Notes under the pieces: model-generated
Told to the model about the DNA's origin: nothing
Databases searched by the model: none
What the model saw: only the letters and a program-made list of their open reading frames with translations
DNA from: Eumeta japonica
Lineage: Eukaryota; Arthropoda; Insecta; Lepidoptera; Psychidae
Assembly (NCBI GenBank): GCA_005406025.1
Contig: BGZK01001011.1
Span: 124,001-188,000 of the forward strand
Direction of reading: 5' to 3'
DNA length: 64,000 bases
Shown here: piece after piece, positions 20,671-32,539 of the stretch
Numbering within the stretch: the first letter of the stretch is position 1
Layout: each line of letters starts with the position of its first letter
Position numbers and translations under genes: made by a program

Positions 20671-23179
20671 TATGTTTCAATATACTCAACAATTTAAATG
20701 TTGTATTGAAGGCGGGAACAAACCAAAATTGTATAAAAAAGGCTTGTCCCAATAAACAATGAAAGGAATTTATCACGAACACTACGACGAAACATGAAGT
20801 TTAAGCCCTAACGACGAGAAAGCAATCTTAGTACATTGTTTAAACAAACCTAAAAGTAATATACCTAGTACAACGAAACGATTGAACTTGCTCGGAAAAT
20901 TTGTACGTGCCATGCTGAGTAGGGCTGTCATGTCGTACGCTGTATGGGACAGACGTCGCTGCACCGTGCGAAGGGCCCGGATAGCTAATAGCTGACATTA
21001 CTTTTCTTTAAAAGTTTCTGTATAAACTATTCAAATCACGTCTATTTCGTGGAAAGATGCGCAGAGATCACAGATTTGTATATGAGACGATCTTCGCACA
21101 TCTCTCCTGCTTTAATGAATCCATCAAATGCATAAATGTCTGTCTGTACATATAATGAATGAAATATGATATAAGTCTATTCGATTAATCCCAGCACAAA
21201 CAACGACTTTCGAAAGTTCATGAAAATAAAACTATTTTATTACTTACTGAAAACGCTAAAAAACATGGATATTTTGTTTGAAACAGATAACTTAATCAAT
21301 ATCGGGCGAGTTTTCAATTTTTCAGCAAACATATTTCGATTTCCATTCAGATTCAAGTGTTTGTGTATTGCTTCAATTTGAAATAAACAAGAAACAAGAA
21401 ATACAATTAAACATTTTGTTTGCGTTATGAAAAATAAATATATAAAATGATGTAGTAATTTTGGAAATGTGTTTTTTTGTCTTTCCTACAACTTTACTAA
21501 AATATGGTTTCTGTGAACGTCTTATCTAAAATAAAAAAAAAACCAAAAAGGGCAGTCTTTTCTTCATAAACAACATTTTGTTAAAAAGAAACATTTATTT
21601 ATAACAACCTAATTCCTGAGATCTCTTTGTTTTCGTGAAAGCCTACAACCAATAACTTAAACAGATTCGGTTTCTTAGATTGTAGTTGTATTTATGGAAT
21701 TCAAATAAAACTTTTTTTTTTTTCATTTATAACAACTACTTTAAACTAGATGTTCATAATTCTCAGATCCTTTTATAAATAATTGCGTATGATTTTACTT
21801 CTTCATTCAGGGCAAGTACTATAATCTATTTATAGTTCATCACTAATTAAGTTTTAATTATTTCAATTACAATGTAATGTAGAACTTTCTCTAGTTAAAA
21901 TTACGCGTAAATTTTGTCTTAAGCTAAAGTTTGAAGTGGACTTCCATTCTGATGATCACAATTGAGAACAGTAGAGATAGGATTGTCTGTTCTTTTTTCA
22001 CCACAATTTTTTACTGTATTGACTCTTCTTCACTTTTCCTCTTAAAATTTTTTGGTTAAGATTTTTTTTCTTCATTATGACAATAGATAATTTAACTTGA
22101 AATGTTCAATGAAGCTTAAAATAACAAAGGTTTAATGAACATTATGTCGGAAAAGGCTTTATGATGAAAATCTCGGACTTTGAGCGCCGTGCGTTGGTCC
22201 AGTAGGATTAGGAGTTGCTAATGATTATTGTTATGTTATTAATACGATGACTACATGAAAAATCCACAGCTTAAAGTCCTCTCTGAACCAAGGAGGGAGT
22301 TTCTTTTTAATTTGACCAAGCTTTAAAGAAAACGCTTCGATCCATCCGCCTGTGGTCGACAGCGAGCCCGTACCATCTAATTTGTAAGTAAAGCCTTTAA
22401 GCATTCCGGAAGCACCACTCTATAGAAAAAGTATTTATTACCGAAAAAATAATATATTGATTAATTATATGAGCAATAAAATATCTATTTAAAAAATAGT
22501 GAAACTACATAAAAACAAACGATATTTACATAATTGAGTATGATCGACGTTATCACTAAAATATCTTAAACGTGAGTTGGATGGTATTTTTTTAACAATT
22601 AATTTAAATAATATTTGTTTGAATTCATATTTGTATTAAGTACATAAATGGATACTTCCGATTTGTAGCATAAAATAAGAGTTCGGACGACCTTGAGTAG
22701 ATATTTTGTGCGAAGGTACTTACTTACATGTACATTATGGTAAGTTCGTATAACGTTCCCCTTAATGTAAAGGAACTTTCAAGTTAATCTACTCGTCTTT
22801 AATAATACCTACTATGAATCACAGTACAACTAGCTTAAGTTTTTGGCTGCTTTAGCGCTAGATTAAATCTATTTCCAATGTGAAATAATCCCTGGAAAGG
22901 CTAACCGGCTATAATCGTATATATACTACTATAAACATAATTGAAGAAAATGGGAAAACGCTTCTACTTATTTTCAATATTCAAAAGTGCTCGTTACATT
23001 TTATAGATAAGTGCACAAGGCACAGAATAAACTCAACGCTATACATATGACAAATGGATGTCGATTTATGGGCGAGACTATACTCATCTGATTAATGTCC
23101 TTTTTTCACTCGATTATAACGTAGAAAACTATTTATTTGCAGAGAAAAATAAGAAATGCAAAAGCTAAGCCATAGTCTG
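20671..23179. other. Spacer, no gene
   Basis: AT-rich with poly-T runs. The frame at 20,782-20,964 and others are short and without resemblance to any family. Confidence 0.6.
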
Positions 23180-23460
23180 GAAATAGAAAAACGTCTTTCG
23201 CAATTACGAATATTGAACGATGTGTTCGGGGACACAAAGTTTCTTCATCGCCAATACGTTACAGCGATCAAACCGCCCGAGCGCTGTGTGTTGAGGCCCT
23301 AATGTTCCGCGATGACATTAGTTGCATGAAGTTATGGGCCAATATCAATTTCTTTCAGCGAACTTGATTGCTGATTCGGCCGAGTCGTTAGGCGTCTGCG
23401 ACTTAACGGGCCCATTCCGTAATGCGGCCGCCGCGGATGATAGTCTACGACTCATTTATT
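23180..23460. other. GC-richer island, candidate regulatory region
   Basis: About 280 bp, unique-looking, with CCGCCCGAGCGCTGTG, CTTAACGGGCCCATTCCG and GCGGCCGCCGCGGATG. No ORF. Confidence 0.35.
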
Positions 23461-23829
23461 TGACAAATTTCATATTCTAAGTTTTGAGCTCCGTACAAAA
23501 TGAGGTAACATTTAAGAGATGCTTTAACCGAATAAACTGAAATAAAGCAATTCTAAGGAAAATTGCGCAAATAATTTAGAGGAAACGTATAGCCCAATTT
23601 TATTGCGTAATCTCATAATTGATTGACCGTAATCAAATTAAGTAAAAAATTGAAGACAAAATAATATTTCAATAAAAAATCTTTAACATCAATACTTTAG
23701 ATCGTATTTTTAACATAAAAACATTTACTTGAGGAAATATTAAAGATGATTTTATGACTAAAGCTCCATAAAAAGATAAAGAAATTATATGTAGAAAACT
23801 GCAATCGCTATCAGAAGATTCAGTGCCTG
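23461..23829. other. Spacer, no gene
   Basis: AT-rich, nothing recognised. Confidence 0.6.
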
Positions 23830-24860
23830 TGTTAGAATAAACGGGACATACACTGACTGGTTTAAGCCCGTAGAGATTTCGGAGTGATGATGTATTGAAT
23901 AGCGTTACCTTGGTTATTCAACCTATTTATGGATTTCTACTGTCTGATTTAAAAGAATACACCAAAGGATACTAGGATAAGATTGAAAAGGATGGCAAGA
24001 TTTAAAATGATATCCATACTAAGAATGGGTGAGCTCTATGTCAAATACTTCATGTACGCTGACCAATAATCCCTGTGCCATTAGTTGTAGACGATGCTTA
24101 TTAAAATGAAGGTAGTGGTGTTTGCGAAAAGCAAACGAATGACTTAATCCGATTTTTGTATAGCAAGTGAAAGAGTTGAAGAAATTAAACTCCTTTGCTT
24201 TGGTAGTTTGTTTTAAATTACGATAAATGTGATAGTGGTATTGAAACAAAAGTAAATGCGGAAAATAAATAAATGAGACCTTTGTTACTGGTATGAATAA
24301 TAAGAATATTTTGCGACAAAAGCATTTAGTTATCCTTAATGAAGTTCTGGTCCTTACGCTTATCTATGGTAGTTAAAGTTGGTTGGGGAAGAGTAAACAT
24401 GAAAATAGAATCGATCCAGTGGAGATGCGTTCCCTGCATAGTATCTGTGGAGCGTATCTGAACGATATATATATACAGGAATTGTGATATCAGATAACGG
24501 TGGGGTTTGAAGGAAGATGTAATGACTATAATAAAAACAGAAGGTTCATTGCGGTCGGTTGGCCGTCTGTAAAGGATGAGGAACAGTAGACATGTATATG
24601 TGTCACAGAAGGGTTGAAAAGAATCGTCCTATCAAATCTTAAACAAATTAAATTGGTGCCATATTAAAAAAGAGTCAAATTTTAAGCACTCGAAACCAAC
24701 GTGCTTGCATGAAAGGATTGATATTTATGAAAAAAAGAGGGATGTGGAAATACCGTACCATGTGTAGTCTCTGTTTACTCCTCTAAGGAAAAACATGAGT
24801 TTATAAAAAAAAATAGAATCCATTACAGATTTCTAGGAGTAGGAGTAAAGAAGTTGAGAG
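23830..24860 (+). pseudogene. Non-LTR retrotransposon reverse transcriptase, heavily decayed (copy 1)
   Basis: Translated in pieces and in several frames, this shows the landmarks of an insect non-LTR reverse transcriptase. There is a YTDWFKPV segment near 23,853, a FMYAD polymerase-box remnant near 24,048-24,062 (the second Asp is lost), then LIYGS...SW near 24,358. A VEMRSLHSICGAY segment lies near 24,419 and a STRNQRACMKGL segment near 24,689, with an RTMCS-like piece after it. The last two are the usual wording of the C-terminal region in lepidopteran elements. Stops and frame changes are frequent, so it is long dead. A related fragment lies at 60,845-61,170. Confidence 0.65.
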
Positions 24861-25044
24861 CAGTTTTTTTCAAATTAACTCGTAAGCCACTATAATAATA
24901 TAAAAGCTATTATAAAAAAAAGACTCAGTGACAATGTGAGCTGGTTATGATAATAATTATTTGTTCCGAAACCAATCAGAAATAGTATAACATCTTTCAT
25001 TTATCCTTACATATTTGTTTAATAATGTATTTTACATTAATATA

Positions 25045-25275
25045 TATTTTTGTGCTTACAAGGATCTTATTGAATACGGGCACACCTGTGTCCCTTAATT
25101 TCTTAAACTAATTCTTGACTGTATGTAGTGGATCGTTTTTTGAATAATTTATTATAATTTAGATTTATGTACGTCATTATTTTTCTTTACCGTTTCTATT
25201 TTTTTTTTATCGTATTAAATTTTCATATATAAATTCAGAAACAGAAGTAAGATTTAATTTCCTCAAAATTATATT
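25045..25275 (+). repeat. Dispersed repeat family C, partial copy 3
   Basis: Shares the TTATTGAA..., TTTTTATCGTATTAAATTTTC and ATAAATTCAG...AAGTAAGATT order with the ends of the copies at 20,110 and 32,540. Confidence 0.55.
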
Positions 25276-26089
25276 CTAAATGATACTCAAGACCCTAGGT
25301 TGTAGCGCCTAAACAGCCAGCCTCATTTATCATGCCTATGTTCAAGGTATTTAATCAAATCACCGCTTTGTATTCACAACAAATAAGACAATCCTATACC
25401 CAAACATGTTTTGTGATGTTCCTTAATTGTAATCCTATTTTAAATTTTACATTTTTTTTTCTTTTTCTCCGCTTGCAACACCTTGAATTATTCAAATTGT
25501 GTTTTTATTACAATATATTTTATTATTTGCTTAGGTACCGAATAAATAAAAATTGTAATATTCATTATGTATTGCTTAAAAAGACTTTTATGCATCGTAT
25601 ATGTTCTTGTTTTTGTTAATTATTTTTATACAGTCTATTTTTTACCTTTTTTTATGCACTATTTTTTTCTTTATCATTGATCTTACGAGAACTTTTCTTT
25701 TATCATGTGATTCATTGAAAACATTTCAATTAGAAGTAAATTAAAAAATGAAATAACCATTAAAATCTATTAAATAGTTAATCCGTGAAAGGGTAACAAA
25801 GTTCTCTATTGTTTTTACTCAGCTTAGGACTACAAAATCCTGACCCTTTCAAAGACATGTGCGCTATTTAACATTCACAACAAACCGATCCAGTTTAGTA
25901 CTATATAGATTACAGTTCATGGACTGCCCCTAGTTAAACCTACTTTTTTGTAATGTATCTCAAAAAGGTACCTACCGTAAAAGTGTTATCGTTTCATCCA
26001 TTTTACGTCTACTGCTGGAAATAAAATTTTAAATTAATGTATCTTTGAAACTTAAATTGGGGAAAGCAATTATTTTTACACGAGAAAAA
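25276..26089. other. Spacer, no gene
   Basis: AT-rich. The 95-codon frame at 25,332-25,619 is Phe/Tyr/Cys-rich low-complexity reading, with no signal of a real gene. Confidence 0.55.
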
Positions 26090-26350
26090 AGGAAAATTCT
26101 TTATAAAGAGCAAGATATTTTACTCCACACAAATAAATAAATAAAATAAAATAACGAAGTAAGATATGCGTTCTTTACTTCTTGTAAAGGGAACAACGCC
26201 CTAATGTATGATATAGCACAGGTATGTTAATAATCTTTCAAAGCTCTTCAGTTCGGCTCAAGCGGTCGATACGTTTGCAAATGGTTTCTATGTCTCTAGA
26301 TTTACTATATGCGTATCATTCTGATTGTATGACTGATTATAATACTTAAA
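26090..26350 (-). repeat. Dispersed repeat family D, copy 2 (reverse)
   Basis: Reverse complement of the 8,925-9,150 copy: CAGTTCGGCTCAAGCGGTCG, GGGAACAACGCCCTAATG and an AAATAAATAAATAAAATAAA tail mirror its blocks. Confidence 0.75.
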
Positions 26351-26448
26351 TAAAAGAATGCAAAGAAAATATTTTTACCTATTAACAATATCGCTCTAAA
26401 GGATCAGTAAATGACATTTATCGTTTTTTGAATAACGCTATTATATTT

Positions 26449-27040
26449 ATTAGGAATAAGTTTTTTCGTATTTCATAAGTAAAATGTCTTTGGTTGTTCT
26501 TTTTTTATCTGGCTGGTTTTGAAAGCATTAAATAGATGACACTTAAAAAAATTAAATAGATAGTAACAATGGTGTCCCGTTATTTTTTTATTGTTTTTCC
26601 GTCTACCTAAATGAGTGAATCTAAAGTAGAAATATGATACATTTAGAAACTTTATTATAAAAGGGAAAAATGCAATACAAGCTGCGAAAAACATTTGTGA
26701 CGTTTATGGATCTATTGCAGTGTCGGTCAAAGTAGCACAGAACTGGTTCAAGCGTCTTCAGTCCGGTAATTTTGATGTTAAAGACAAACATCTCTCTGGC
26801 CGACCTGTTACCGATAAAGTCGGATGCCATTTTGGAAAAAGTATAGCAAGACCGGCATTTAATTCCCGCGACATAGCTGAAGAGCTAGGTATAGAATACT
26901 AAACTTTGAGAAAAGCTGGATATACAAAAAATCTCGATACTTGTATCTCAAACGAGCTCACTGACAGAAATCTAAGGAATTGTAAATAATACGAGAGTAC
27001 CAAAAACGAGTGTCGTAAGTTGATGAAACGAGATGAGTTC
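26449..27040 (+). pseudogene. Mariner transposase, N-terminal half (copy 2)
   Basis: The stretch begins with a mariner-end-like sequence (TTATTAGGAATAAGTTTTTT, then CGTATTTC). From ATG 26,611 the start reads MSESKVEI, then stops at 26,635. In another frame, open from about 26,669, it reads NAIQAAKNICDVYG and VAQNWFKRLQSGNFDVKD, then SGRPVTDKV and DIAEELGIEY, with TAA at 26,900. Beyond it comes RKAGYTKNLDTC and NELTDRNL. This is the DNA-binding half of a mariner transposase. Resemblance ends near 27,040 around an LMKRDE-like segment, before the first catalytic Asp. The matching second half resumes at about 30,670. Confidence 0.85.
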
Positions 27041-27254
27041 TGCTTATGTAATAACAATAGAAGTCGGTGATAGTGATGATAAGCATAAGAAATGTTTTTT
27101 CAGTGTCGAACTTCCTAATTCCCATGGTAAATACGATAATGTGAAACATGGTTTATTCTTATATTTCAATCTGAACGCTAAAGAAATTGATGACATTACT
27201 AAATCTAACAACATTGCCTATTGTTTATACGAACGATGCACGGAAATGTTTTGA
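27033..27254 (+). CDS. Unrecognised 73-codon open frame
   Basis: Reads from an ATG at 27,033, near the point where mariner resemblance ends. The product is hydrophilic with a Glu/Asp/Lys-rich start (VGDSDDKHKK), then FFSVELPNSHGKYDN and YFNLNAKEIDDITKSNN. It has no membrane segment, no signal peptide and no motif I know. The amino acid make-up looks more protein-like than the other small frames in this AT-rich window. A second such frame follows at 27,442. Both could be exons or fragments of an unknown mobile element or captured gene. They could also be chance. Confidence 0.3.
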   Translation: MSSAYVITIEVGDSDDKHKKCFFSVELPNSHGKYDNVKHGLFLYFNLNAKEIDDITKSNNIAYCLYERCTEMF

Positions 27255-27441
27255 CTAAAATATTCTCGATCGCTGTGACTTTTCGTCTCGAAACGTGGAT
27301 GCATCTGAAACAAATTCCCTCTCAGCTTAGTATAAAAACTTAAATAAATACAACATTCAAACAAAGAGTTGTTTATATTCTTCAACAAATACAGCTAATG
27401 AAAATTATTGTTTAGATAATTGTAATAATTCTGATTCAGCA

Positions 27442-27714
27442 TTGTGTGAGCTTAAAGAAAACTCTAATATTTTTTCCATCGGAATTGTGAATAGCAGTAA
27501 CCTTAATTTTGAAATTATATTTCACCCTAGTTATGTTAGTGTTTATAACCTTGTATATGTCGTAAGAAAAGATTGTAACGACAATTTTAGAACATTCGCT
27601 AATTTATCTAATAGTATTAAGAATTGTAATTGTAATTACTGTATATATAGTAGTGGTATTTTATCATTAATTAATAAGTATTTCTATAAAAAGGCAAATA
27701 AATCCGGTTACTGA
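27442..27714 (+). CDS. Unrecognised 90-codon open frame
   Basis: Starts at TGTGAGCTT... (a non-ATG start is implied; the first in-frame ATG was not chosen for this reason). It is Asn- and Ser-rich, with IFSIGIVNSSNLNFE, FHPSYVSVYNLVYVV and a Cys cluster NCNCNYCIYSSG before YFYKKANKSGY. No family is recognised. It lies on the same strand as the frame at 27,033 with about 190 bp between them, which itself reads Asn-rich with stops. Possibly one decayed gene. Confidence 0.25.
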   Translation: MCELKENSNIFSIGIVNSSNLNFEIIFHPSYVSVYNLVYVVRKDCNDNFRTFANLSNSIKNCNCNYCIYSSGILSLINKYFYKKANKSGY

Positions 27715-30664
27715 GCAAAGGAAATGAATGACAATTAGAAAAAAAATGGAATATATGAATAAAATAGTTGAAAATTTAGACTGTATGTACTAAATGATAG
27801 TCTGTAATTAAATAACTTGCGATTTAGTCGTGTTTCCTATTTATCTGTGATAAGTATTGATCACAACTTGAGAAATTCAGCCGGATTTATGAAATCAGAA
27901 AATTTTACTATTTAGTAAAATATGTTTTTTTTTAACTTGTGCGTACGAGTGGCGTTGGAGTGCAGCGTTTTATTCATCTTTGAAGTATAATGTTAATATT
28001 AAAATGGTTTTGGCGTTTCGTGTCTTTTTTTTATAATTCAAAGCTTTTTTCACGCCATATTAAGTTTCAAAAGCATTTCTATAATCAAAGCAATTTTGTA
28101 AAAAAAAATAATTTACGTAATCAAAGACTTTCTATGGTTATCGATTAAGGGTAAACATTTTTAATCACATGTTACCGATACGCGCCATGAGCTGTAGGGG
28201 CTTATATGATGTTAAATATTTTGTTAAGTTACACTGTATACGTGTTCATGTGTGATTTATGAGCACATTGATGCATGGAAATACATACGTGATCATTGCC
28301 TCAATTTTTTTTCGGCAGTTGTCTTGGAAACATTTTCAGGGAACGTATAGTAATAACATATCGCCTGTCACGAGTTGACGTATAACACGGCGTTATATGA
28401 CAAGATTGAAACATTACTTCTCATCTCGTCCTTGTATATATGATTTATTCATAAAAATGCTGTACGGACGGCGAAGTAAGAGAATATCAACGAAGCTATC
28501 ACTTCAATTTAACGGATGATCGACTCCTTCGGGGGAACCGTACAAGCGAGCTCGCTGAATACAGACCTGTACGTCTCAAATTCTATTTATTTTAGAAACC
28601 AAACGTATATTAGCAAAAATGTGCCTTACTTTACCTTACACTGAGAAAAATGACTTTTTGATGGATCGAAAAAATACTAATTAAGCCCATTGTTAAAATA
28701 ATATACTGTTCTAATAATAATAATCCTTATTATAATATCTAAACTACCCATAATTTTATAAGTTTCATATTACAAAGAAAGGTGGAACATTGGGCTCGAT
28801 CATGACGTTTTGTACTTATCGTCAAGAGTTCGAATAAGTATAGGCAAGTAACGTTAAAATGTCTCGATATGTTCACGATAAAATAATGACGTCACATATG
28901 AATAAGAAATAATGAAGAATAGACGGGAATTACTAATATATTTAATGGAGAGGCCGAACGAAAGGGTCTTAATATGACGAACATAGCATTAACAGTACAT
29001 TTTATATCAAACTGTATGAATCCGTCCTAATATATTGTAAAGCCTTTCCGATGTTTCTCTTATTTGTAAACGTAATAATATATTTAGTAAAACAAAATTT
29101 TACTGCAAAATGACGCCTTACTCTTGATAAAGTATTAAGGCTTTTTAATCAAATTATTTTACGAACCTACTGTCACTTTTTCTATCGAAACGCAGATACA
29201 TCAAAATTATTTTCAAACACATCGAAATTATCTTAACATTCTCTTAGAATTATTCATAAGTACATCTAGAAAATTTATCGCGATGCAATGTCTTGGTGTT
29301 GGCGAATAACTAATACATATTTCACCTCCTTGATAACTTATTGGGTAGGCATTCATTTCTCCACGATGTCTAAAGCAAGCTCGCATCCAGAAGTGGCGCT
29401 GGATTGGCCAAAGTCGTGTGATTCGCGTCGTCACATATCTATTTTGCTCTCATAAATATTAAATAGGTGGTCAACTCGTAGTTTGCATTGGCTGTAGTCT
29501 AATGTAATATGTGTTTAGTAAAGCGTAGGTTGTTCATTCTGTCAGTGATTGTACTGGTAAGTCTGGATTTATATTCGTCAATGTAAACAACAATTATTTA
29601 CTCACATAAATGTTTCACTTTTTAGTTTAAATAAATTACGAATTATGTCACCATTACCCCCACTCCAATACCTTATACGTCAGCTCTCCTCCGAAACACT
29701 GGATAAATTTGGGGAGGGCTGAGGGGAGGATTAAATAGGACAATTTTCTGGATTTGAATTGGTCAAGTTTCGAATAGATGAATAGACATCGTATTGTCTT
29801 TACCTCAAAAAATATTAATTCATGAACTAAAATGTGTAATATGAGTACCTACATATGTAATACAATGTTGTTTACTCCACGAACTGATGACCTAATGATG
29901 TGAAAAATTTCAAATACAACTTTTTCAACAAAATGACATAACTTACTCAACTTGTAAAAAATGGCGATGATGCCCCTTTAGTTTGGAGGAATCAAATATA
30001 TCATATGAAATTATGTACAAAATTAATTAGAACAGAAATGGTTAATTATTATAATTTGAGTTTTTTCAATAATACTATATTAAAGTTTTATGTTTCAGGT
30101 TTTTCTTATATTGTAAAAAACTACGGAAGGAAGATCCATATTTGAAAAAGACGGAAGCACCACGGCGGCTTACGTGGAACAATCGTGTGCTAAGTTAAAA
30201 CTAAGAGAAGAAAACCAAAATATTGAATAACTGTAAAAAATGTAATTATAACTGCAGTTTAGAAAAACTGATGCCCATCACACTTGGTTAATAATAATTT
30301 TATCGTATTACTTATACGTATTTTTGTCGTGAAATTAAGATAGGAATTTCCCGCATTGCTTCATCTATTTTTATTCTCTAATATTGATTTTTAGGAAATT
30401 TGTTCTCTTATTGCATCATTTCGTTTATGAATGTCGTACAATAATAAACAAAAGTGTACTTCAATTGGTTAGTATTTAATTCATATTGTTCTTCGATATA
30501 CATTATCATGCTTGGGGGAATTTTTGAATTCCTCGATTTGAATGTGTTCCATTTAAATATACTCTTTGCCTTTAGCTAAACACCTCGTTTATGAGACCAC
30601 CGACCATTATGAGAAATTGAACTTCATGTGCGATAGCCGAACATTTACTAAAATAATTTGTAGT
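27715..30664. other. Remainder of the DNA between the two mariner halves, no recognised gene
   Basis: AT-rich with a GC-richer patch at about 28,340-28,570 (CGCCTGTCACGAGTTGACG, GTACAAGCGAGCTCGCTG). I see no reverse transcriptase, transposase or long terminal repeats. Together with 27,040-27,714 it makes about 3.6 kb that separates the two parts of one mariner. Confidence 0.5.
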
Positions 30665-31262
30665 TCTTTTATGTGTGTCACGAAAAGCTTGAAAAAGAAA
30701 TGGATTAGCTACGATAATAATGTGTGAAAAAGATTATGGTCAAAATGCTAGCAAGCTCCACAGACTACAGCGAAAACCGGAGTAACTCGCAATAAGTTGA
30801 CAGGTACTATGTGTGTAGTGGGAATGGAAGTAAATTCTTCATTACTAGCTTTTAATGAGACTCAAGCAAGAAGTAGAAAAAAAAGGCCCAGAATTCATAA
30901 GCAAAAAGGGTGTGGTTTTTCACCATGATAACACCAGACCACAGACATCTTTAGCCACTCAGTAAATATTGAAAGAGTTTGTTTGGGGAGTGTTAATGCA
31001 TACATCATATAGCCCTGATTTTGCACCCTCATATTTTTATCTGAAACGGTCTCTTCAGATTTCTTTACGTAATCTTAGGTTAATATAAAGAGAAGACTGC
31101 CAAAACTACTTGTTGCATTTTTTTGATTAGAAGTCCCAAATGTTTACAGCGATGGGTTTATGTTACTGCCAAAAAATGGCAAAAAATTGTTGAATAAAAT
31201 GGCATATATGCGTAGTAACTAGACGTAAATAAAATACAATGAAATTTTTTTCCCTGACCTTA
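30665..31262 (+). pseudogene. Mariner transposase, C-terminal half (copy 2)
   Basis: Begins in the catalytic domain with KKWISYDNN (near 30,695-30,720; the preceding Gly-Asp-Glu is degraded). It continues with SKC.QAPQTTAKTGVTRNK in broken frames. The second catalytic Asp is kept in FHHDNTRPQTSLATQ (codon at 30,927). In the YSPDFAPSYFYL segment the third catalytic Asp is replaced by Tyr (codon at about 31,032). The end reads SDGFMLLPK-W-K.LLNKMAYM. A mariner-type end AAATTTTTTTCCCTGACCTT closes at about 31,262, and its inverse resembles the ends at 181 and 26,449. The copy is inactive. Confidence 0.85.
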
Positions 31263-31599
31263 TATATTGTGAGGGATATGCATAACTCCAGTTATAGGAT
31301 ATATATAAAATTTCCTCCTCTTTAAGAATTTATCTTTCAAATTTCAAAACTATTAATAGCTTACGAGATATCGGCGAAAAATGAAGTACCGTTTTTTATC
31401 TTTAATGTTTATTACTTTTGCATTTTTATGTGCTAATTAACGTTTTCGATACATTTTCCTAGACATTATTCCGGAATGAATAAGCTATTGCATATATTTT
31501 TAGGATCAGTATCTCAATTTTTCACCATTTTTAACTTTTTACCTAGACTGCGTGTAGAAATAGCACGAATTCTTCCATCTAGTACATCGAACGATCATG
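31263..31599. other. Spacer, no gene
   Basis: AT-rich. The frame at 31,476-31,682 runs into the hexanucleotide array and is not credible. Confidence 0.55.
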
Positions 31600-31880
31600 C
31601 TCTCAATCAAGATCTCGGTCGGTATCTCGTTTTTGATTCTGGTTCCGGTCCTGCTATTGACGCCAGTTTGTTTCACTCTTGATTCCTAATCCTAGTTAAG
31701 CTTTTGCTACCGAACCTGGTCTTGATCTAAATAGATTTTGATTCTGGCCCCACTTCCTATAGATGCCCCATTCTTGTTTCTGACCTCAGTACTGCTCCTG
31801 ATTCCGATTCCGGTCACGCTCTGATTGTAATTTTGGTTCCACGCTTGATTTCGACCTTGGTCGAGTTCTCGATTACAATT
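31600..31880 (+). repeat. Degenerate hexanucleotide array (GATTCC/GGTCCT type), array 1
   Basis: A six-base rhythm is visible: GATTCT GGTTCC GGTCCT, later CTGATTCCGATTCCGGTCAC and TTTCGACCTTGGTCGAGTTC. It has drifted but keeps strand asymmetry. Related arrays are at 33,795, 35,390, 38,845 (reverse), 39,640 and 50,690. Confidence 0.7.
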
Positions 31881-32060
31881 CCGCTTTTAACTTCCAATTC
31901 TTCGTACGTACAGACAAATCCTACTAATTTATACAGTGGTATAGATAAATAACAAAAATGAAAATGTTGACGGCAATAGCTGTAGAAGTTTCTATTTTTA
32001 GATTTCCGCCTCATTAGCTTCAGTGCTTTCGATTTTTCATATAACGTCTCTGGAGATGTG

Positions 32061-32155
32061 AAGCGATGCACATAATGAAACATTGTTTTATGTTTCATTA
32101 TGTGCATCGCTTTTAGAAAAGTAGCTAGAACTTTTCTAAAAGCGATACACATAAT
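32061..32155. repeat. Compound fold-back: three alternating copies of one 23-25 bp sequence
   Basis: 32,061-32,083 and 32,090-32,112 form a perfect 23-bp hairpin (AAGCGATGCACATAATGAAA + CAT; loop of 6). 32,097-32,121 and 32,131-32,155 form a second, overlapping hairpin with 25-bp arms and one mismatch (loop of 9). The middle copy can pair with either neighbour. Confidence 0.95.
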
Positions 32156-32539
32156 CCTTTTTCATCTGTAATAAGTAGTTAAAACATAAATTTTGACAGC
32201 AATAGCTTCAACGTTTTAAAAATGTCAACTCTCATTGTTTTTTATTGGTAATGATTATTGGTTCAAATGTAAATTTTGACATCAATAGCTTTAGCGATTT
32301 CGATTTTCTATACAAATTTTACTATTTATTTTATTCTTTGAGGACTAATAAAAAATATATATGTACTTTGTAATTCAGTACTTTAAGTGAATAAAGTATT
32401 AAACTTGACACCTGTAACTTCAACTGACAAAGATTTCACGTCTTTAGGTCTAGTAGCTTGGGATGTGTGTTGATATATTAGTCAGTGAATTTATTTTTTT
32501 AAGTAATATGGATAAATTCTAATTAAAATTCAACTTCAA
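32156..32539. other. Spacer, no gene
   Basis: AT-rich with repeated TTTTGACAGCAATAGCTTC / TTTTGACATCAATAGCTTT words near 32,192 and 32,275, also GTTGACGGCAATAGCTGTAG near 31,967. These suggest an old repeat around the fold-back. Confidence 0.5.

Noticed and set aside
31814..32152. 112-codon minus-strand frame
   Set aside because: Made of the hexanucleotide array and the compound fold-back; the sequence is explained by repeats.
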